Shown here: piece after piece, positions 39,843 to 44,366 of the stretch
How the letters are laid out: the number at the start of each line of letters is the position of its first letter
How positions within the stretch are numbered: position 1 is the stretch's first letter
Assembly (NCBI GenBank): GCA_020628145.1
Contig: JAHDFN010000006.1
Coordinates: 1 to 44,366 of the forward strand
Length of the DNA: 44,366 nucleotides
Reading direction: 5' to 3'
From: Saprospiraceae bacterium
GTDB taxonomy: Bacteria > Bacteroidota > Bacteroidia > Chitinophagales > Saprospiraceae
Program-made: the position numbers and the translations under genes
Notes under the pieces: generated by a model
What the model saw: the letters and a program-made list of their open reading frames with translations, nothing else
The model's database searches: none
What the model was told of the DNA's origin: nothing

Positions 39843-41222
39843 TTAAATGGTCAGGCTGGTACGGCCTCTTTTTACGAATTTGCCATAACCGGCCTTCAAT
39901 TTACATTTTCCTTTTTCTATTCCAACTTTACCCCTTAGAAGAACGGTTTCCGTTTTTCCTTGCAGTTCAAAACCTTCATAACTGGAATAATCCGCATTCA
40001 TGTGATGGGTTTCTGCAGAAAGGGTATGTTGCTTATTCGGATCGAAAATGACGATATCGGCATCCGCACCGATGGCGATGGTTCCTTTTTTTGGATACAT
40101 TCCGAAAATCTTGGCAGCATTGGTAGAGGTCACCTCAACGAATTTGTTCAGGGATATACGTCCTTTGGCCACACCTTCCGAATACATCAATTCCATGCGG
40201 TGTTCTATAGCCGGATGACCGTTCGGGATTTTGGAAAAATCATCTTTGCCCATTTGCTTTTGCTTCCAGGTAAAGGGGCAGTGATCCGTTCCGACAACCT
40301 GTACCAAACCCTGATTGATCCCGGACCAAAGAGCAGTCTGATCCTTCTTTTCCCTCAGTGGTGGACTCATGACCCATTTGGCTCCATCTTCTCTTTCATA
40401 CAATGATGCATCCAAGACCAAATATTGGGAACAGGTCTCAACAAAAACCTTTTGGTTCCTCATTGTCGCTTTTCTTACTGCATTCAATGCTCCTTCACAG
40501 GTCATGTGTACGATATAGCCGGGGCAGCCGGTATAGTGTAACATGTCTGCAAAACGGCCGGATGCTTCCGCTTCAGTGACTTCCGGTTGTGATAAGTAGT
40601 GATACAATGGTGTCAGGTTGCCTTTGGCTTTATTCTTAGCAATCAAAGAATCAATCATATCACCATTGGTCGCATGGACGGTAACCAAACCACCATTTTC
40701 ACGAACTACTTTCATCAACTGAACCATCTGCCCGTCATCGATCATCAAAGCTCCTTTATAGGCCATGAAGGTCTTGAAGGAAGTAATACCTTCTTCCTTA
40801 ATCATTTTGACAACTTCCTTGGCAACCTTATCATTGAAATCGGTCACCGCCATATGATAAGAGTAATCACCTATGGCTTTTCCCTGTGATTTTTTCTGCC
40901 AGGTTTTCAATGCGGAACGAAGGGTTTTTCCTTGGGTCTGTAAAATGAAATCTATAACCATTGTCGTTCCTCCATGCATGGCGGCACGTGTCCCGTTTTC
41001 ATAATCGTCGCTTGAAAATGTTCCCATAAACGGCATGTCCAAATGTACATGGGGATCGATACCACCCGGAAAAACCAATTTGCCCGAAGCATCTATGGTT
41101 CTTTTTGCCTTGACGGAGAGGTCTTTGCCAATGGCATTTATTTTTTCTCCCTTAATGAAAATATCAGCGATATAATCCGATTCCGCTGTTACGATTCTTC
41201 CGTTTTTGATTAAGATTGACAT
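39843..41222 (-). CDS. hydA: Dihydropyrimidinase (D-hydantoinase)
   Basis: The 459-residue amidohydrolase opens the ring of dihydrouracil, dihydrothymine or hydantoins, the second step of reductive pyrimidine breakdown. The metal ligands are visible: His58 and His60 in DPHVHLDMP, the Lys150 that is carboxylated (SFKTFMAYKG), His183 in TVHATNGD, a further His in IVHMTCEG and an Asp in GTDHCPF. The length is typical. It is preceded by the NCS1 transporter gene, 52 bases away, and the class III aminotransferase gene, so the three are likely to act in the same pathway. Other cyclic amidohydrolases cannot be fully excluded. Confidence 0.92.
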   Translation of the reverse strand: MSILIKNGRIVTAESDYIADIFIKGEKINAIGKDLSVKAKRTIDASGKLVFPGGIDPHVHLDMPFMGTFSSDDYENGTRAAMHGGTTMVIDFILQTQGKTLRSALKTWQKKSQGKAIGDYSYHMAVTDFNDKVAKEVVKMIKEEGITSFKTFMAYKGALMIDDGQMVQLMKVVRENGGLVTVHATNGDMIDSLIAKNKAKGNLTPLYHYLSQPEVTEAEASGRFADMLHYTGCPGYIVHMTCEGALNAVRKATMRNQKVFVETCSQYLVLDASLYEREDGAKWVMSPPLREKKDQTALWSGINQGLVQVVGTDHCPFTWKQKQMGKDDFSKIPNGHPAIEHRMELMYSEGVAKGRISLNKFVEVTSTNAAKIFGMYPKKGTIAIGADADIVIFDPNKQHTLSAETHHMNADYSSYEGFELQGKTETVLLRGKVGIEKGKCKLKAGYGKFVKRGRTSLTI

Positions 41223-41274
41223 AGGTTCGAATATGTTTATTAAGTTTTTTAATGATTTAAGAAGTCTATTGGAA

Positions 41275-42960
41275 TTACGTCTTATTCCTCATCATCAAAA
41301 CATAGACAATAAAGGAAATAATAAATCCGGTAAACCATGAAAGATTATAGAGGAAATCCACTGCGGGTACAAAATATCCTATTAAAGCTATAAGAACACC
41401 TAGAACAAGAGCAACGATTGCTGCCGGATTGAACCCGCCGGAATAATTGAAAATGCCGTCCCGTTTATATAATTCCGCCAGAGGAATTTCCGTTTTTCGG
41501 ATGACATAATAATCTGCTAACATGATTCCCAATACCGGCCCCAATAATCCGGAAATGAAAATCAGGATACCCGAAATGGAATCCATCAGCCACCAGGGGC
41601 AAATCAAAATGCCGATAATACCCGTAATCACTCCTCCGCCTCGGAAAGAAATATTCTTAGGAGACAGATTCGAAAATGCGTTGGAAGGGGCGATTACATT
41701 GGCGGCGATATTGGTACTCAATGTGGCAATCAATAAAAATATTTGAGCAATTACGACTACCACGGGATTGGAAAATTTAGCTAACAGTGAAACCGGATCC
41801 CAAGGAGCGTCATTGGCAATCAATATATCATCGAAATTGATCAAAGCGGCACAGGTGACGAATATTCCCACAAAGGAATACAACATCATCGTCCCCGGTA
41901 ATCCGATAAATTGTCCGGCGACCTGTGCTTTCTGTGTAGCGGCATAACGGGTGATATCCGCAATACTCAAGGACATAGTTGCCCAAAATCCGACCATGAT
42001 GGTAAGCCAAAGGATATAAGACCATAATTTGGCTCCGATTCCGCCGGCATCATTACTACGTTGGGATAAGGTAGCTTTGGAAGAGACTAGGTAATCATTT
42101 CCTTTTTTGGCTCTCAATTGTACCTGTATGTCATCCGGTTTTCCCGAATTAATGGCTATCGGTTGATCGGAAAACACAGTCCAATTCCCTTCATTTCCAT
42201 TTTGGATGATTCTATATTCTTCAGCTTTATTCTTGCCTGTTTTATCTTTAATGGAATTCAATTGGAAATAAGTCCGGCCGTCTTTTTCAAACCACTCCGC
42301 ACTTGGATTGGCCAGTTGTTGGCTTTGTTCCAAAACAATTCCGAAGCCTCCGGCTTGATTCCATCCCCATCCGATGAGGAAAAGTCCCATGGCAATAAGA
42401 ATCGGAGCGGAATATTCCTCCAGCCATTTAATACTTTCCGTTCCTTTCCAAATGAAGAACATATTGATGAGCCAGAAAATGGCAAATCCGAGGAATTTTC
42501 CAAGTGTCAATTCGGGGCCGACCGTTCCGCCGGTCAATGCCTGATAAATGGCATAAATGGCCAAGCCGCCTATCCAGGTTTGGATACCGAACCATCCGCA
42601 GGCTACGACGCCTCTAACTATGGAGGCTATATGAATGCCATTGATACCGAATGAGGAGCGGCCGATTACAGGAAAGGGAATGCCATATTTTACGCCGGCA
42701 TGACCATTGAGTACCATGGGGATTGTAATGATCAGATTCGCCAATCCGATGATGATAAGTGCTTCCAACCAACTCATGCCGGCAACGATCATATAAGATG
42801 CCAACAGGTAGGTTGGAATACAAACGGCCATCCCTACCCAAAGGGCGGCCAAGTGCCACATACTCCAAGTTCTTTTTTCCTTGGGTACGGGGGCTAAATC
42901 TTCACTATATAAATCGGAGTGGGAGAGGTCTTCGTTCAGTTCGATTATTTCCTTACTCAT
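41275..42960 (-). CDS. NCS1-family nucleobase/hydantoin:cation symporter
   Basis: The 561-residue transporter shows the NCS1 pattern (about 12 helices): NGHAGVKYGIPFPVIGRSSFG, GVVACGWFGIQTWIGG, GFWATMSLSIADITRYA and VIAPSNAFSNLSPK. It likely imports uracil, allantoin or hydantoin. After helix 5 (about 184-200) there is an extra segment of about 90 residues (213-306, around EWFEKDGRTYFQLNS to VSSKATLSQ) that is absent from Mhp1/PucI-type proteins and should face the periplasm. The neighbours are hydA and an aminotransferase, matching pyrimidine use. Confidence 0.9.
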   Translation of the reverse strand: MSKEIIELNEDLSHSDLYSEDLAPVPKEKRTWSMWHLAALWVGMAVCIPTYLLASYMIVAGMSWLEALIIIGLANLIITIPMVLNGHAGVKYGIPFPVIGRSSFGINGIHIASIVRGVVACGWFGIQTWIGGLAIYAIYQALTGGTVGPELTLGKFLGFAIFWLINMFFIWKGTESIKWLEEYSAPILIAMGLFLIGWGWNQAGGFGIVLEQSQQLANPSAEWFEKDGRTYFQLNSIKDKTGKNKAEEYRIIQNGNEGNWTVFSDQPIAINSGKPDDIQVQLRAKKGNDYLVSSKATLSQRSNDAGGIGAKLWSYILWLTIMVGFWATMSLSIADITRYAATQKAQVAGQFIGLPGTMMLYSFVGIFVTCAALINFDDILIANDAPWDPVSLLAKFSNPVVVVIAQIFLLIATLSTNIAANVIAPSNAFSNLSPKNISFRGGGVITGIIGILICPWWLMDSISGILIFISGLLGPVLGIMLADYYVIRKTEIPLAELYKRDGIFNYSGGFNPAAIVALVLGVLIALIGYFVPAVDFLYNLSWFTGFIISFIVYVLMMRNKT

Positions 42961-43010
42961 GTAGGTGCGGGTTGGTTTTCTGTTTTGTAAATGGGATAAT
43001 CCCGAATAAG

Positions 43011-43046
43011 AAACCGGACATCATCAGATGTGGTGATGTCCGGTTT
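43011..43046 (-). terminator. Hairpin between the aminotransferase and transporter genes
   Basis: A 13-bp stem (AAACCGGACATCA/TGATGTCCGGTTT) plus further pairing encloses a short loop. It lies between the end of the aminotransferase gene (43056) and the transporter start (42960). The T-run on the minus strand is weak, so it may attenuate rather than fully stop transcription. Confidence 0.65.
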
Positions 43047-43055
43047 TATTAAATA

Positions 43056-44366
43056 TTAATGACAATATTCGTCTGCGATATCAATGACTTGGGAAATGAT
43101 ATCCATTCCTTCATCAATTTCCGCCTTGGTTACATTTAAAGGTGGAGCGATGAAAATGAAATTCCATTTCACGAAAGTGAACATACCTAATTCCCTGACT
43201 TTGGCAATCATTCTACCTGTCGGGATCGCAGCATCACCGGAAGCATTCCAAGGAACGGTCGGTTCTTTGGTTTCCCTGTTTTTCACCAATTCGATACATC
43301 CTAACAAACCGGTATTCCTGAAGTCTCCGATAGAAGGATGTTTGGCTTTCAGTTCATTGACTTTCTGTTCGACATATTTGCCCATGATGGCGGCATTCTC
43401 AACCAGATTTTCATCTTGGATGATTTTCAGGTTGGCGATTCCGGCTGCACAGGAAACCGCATGAGCCGAGTAGGTCAAGCCGATGGCCATGTAATTCTCA
43501 TTGAAGAATTCGGCGACCTTATCGGTAACGACCGTTCCACCCAAAGGAAGATAACCGGAAGTCAAACCTTTGGCGATACACATGATATCCGGTGTTACTC
43601 CATGATTATCTATTCCGAACCATTTTCCGGTTCTTCCGAATCCGCTCATGACTTCATCACAGATAAGAAGGAAACCGTACTTGTCGGCCAATTTCCTCAT
43701 TCCTTTCCAGTAGTTCGGTGGATACTTGATACATCCGGATGAACCGGACTCTCCTTCCATCAAAACTGCCGCAATGGAACCCGGATTTTCATATTTGATG
43801 ATTTGTTCCAAATTCCTTAATGCCATTTCTCCGCATTCCTCGAAAGAGGATGTTCCCCAAGGACAACGGTAGAAATAAGGATTTTCTACGTGTACGAAAT
43901 TAGGAGCCTGTTGACTATCTACGGCATGCCGTCGAGGATCGCCACAAGCAGACATGGAGCCGTAAGTCGCACCATGATAGGACCGATACTGTGTTATGAT
44001 TTTATATCGCCCGGTGTACATCCGAGCAATCTTAATCGCATTTTCGACGGCTTCGGAACCTCCAAGCGTGAAGAAGGTTTTGGTCAGATTACCGGGTGTG
44101 ATATCTGCAATCATTTTGCCTAATTCGCCCCTGGCTTCGGTGGCCATTCCCGGATAGACGAAACTGACTTCCTGCATTTGTTTGGCAACGGCTTCTGTAA
44201 TCCTTTGGTCACCATGACCGATATTGACATTCATCAGTTGGGAAGAAAAATCCAGATATTTTTTTCCATCCCTATCATATACATAACTCCCTTTTCCCCT
44301 ATGGGCATTAATGGGATTCAAGCCGCCTTGTTTGCTCCAGGAAAACAAAGTGTAATCCAAGCAATT
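43056..44366 (-). CDS. Class III aminotransferase (beta-alanine/omega-amino acid type), 5' end cut by window
   Basis: The 434 visible residues (a TTG at 44360 begins the readable frame) lack only the usual short N-terminus, so the gene extends past 44366. PLP residues are visible: GGSEAVENAIKIAR, Asp235 in CDEVMSGFGRTG, and the Schiff-base Lys264 in CIAKGLTSGY. The family transfers the amino group of beta-alanine, taurine or gamma-aminobutyrate to pyruvate or 2-oxoglutarate. Next to hydA and an NCS1 transporter it probably handles beta-alanine or beta-aminoisobutyrate from pyrimidine breakdown. The dehydrogenase and beta-ureidopropionase for the pathway are not in the window. Confidence 0.9.
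   Translation of the reverse strand, partial: NCLDYTLFSWSKQGGLNPINAHRGKGSYVYDRDGKKYLDFSSQLMNVNIGHGDQRITEAVAKQMQEVSFVYPGMATEARGELGKMIADITPGNLTKTFFTLGGSEAVENAIKIARMYTGRYKIITQYRSYHGATYGSMSACGDPRRHAVDSQQAPNFVHVENPYFYRCPWGTSSFEECGEMALRNLEQIIKYENPGSIAAVLMEGESGSSGCIKYPPNYWKGMRKLADKYGFLLICDEVMSGFGRTGKWFGIDNHGVTPDIMCIAKGLTSGYLPLGGTVVTDKVAEFFNENYMAIGLTYSAHAVSCAAGIANLKIIQDENLVENAAIMGKYVEQKVNELKAKHPSIGDFRNTGLLGCIELVKNRETKEPTVPWNASGDAAIPTGRMIAKVRELGMFTFVKWNFIFIAPPLNVTKAEIDEGMDIISQVIDIADEYCH

Overview
The window looks like a Bacteroidota chromosome, most likely of the Saprospiria (Saprospiraceae/Lewinellaceae type). The evidence is three T9SS-type C-terminal sorting domains (PxP followed by a GxY...K end), a PKD/dockerin-like protein with a PGDTDTDG...KHSDCNGDG signature that I associate with Saprospirales, many TAnnTTTG -7 promoter boxes, few Shine-Dalgarno sites, SusC/TonB-style outer-membrane proteins and PorV-like barrels. 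It is AT-rich and gene-dense. I see no rRNA, tRNA, CRISPR array, insertion sequence or prophage.

Layout. 1-5881: end of a T9SS cargo protein, a secreted CotH-like protein, two small unknown genes, a broken remnant of an NAD-dependent epimerase gene, a lipoprotein, a PI-PLC-like lipoprotein and an unknown cytoplasmic protein. 5884-9324: valyl-tRNA synthetase and a lipoprotein. 9557-12020: ECF sigma factor, small secreted protein and a membrane-anchored anti-sigma-like protein with a DUF6265-like C-terminus. 12109-14287: a SAM methyltransferase and an orphan HlyD adaptor of the peptide-export type. 14288-22321 (minus): an HhH outer-membrane protein, PorV-like barrel, GH1 glycosidase, a double D-Ala-D-Ala ligase and a PASTA protein. 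22495-25879: a PKD/dockerin/cohesin-like T9SS protein and a large helical protein, separated by an intergenic region with 34-bp direct repeats around nested palindromes. 25951-31789 (minus): rsmE-DUF4159, then tolC, efflux adaptor, DUF2064 glycosyltransferase and a His-rich lipoprotein methyltransferase. 31911-37108: outer-membrane beta-barrel receptor, PHB-depolymerase-like esterase, Dam methylase and a CPBP-like membrane protein. 37188-39781: prs, rplY and a membrane-protein/HTH pair. 39843-44366 (minus): aminotransferase, NCS1 transporter and dihydropyrimidinase, which look like part of the reductive pyrimidine (or hydantoin) degradation pathway.

Most notable points: the 894-residue ligase holds two full Ddl modules whose active sites have diverged in complementary ways; the 24.3-kb intergenic block can fold into alternative structures; a SAM methyltransferase appears to be exported as a lipoprotein with a 14-His segment inside a tripartite-efflux operon; and two genes, including dam, have start codons exactly 4 nt after a -7 box, with GATC as the 4-nt spacer in dam. 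All functional statements rest on reading motifs by eye; no database search was run.
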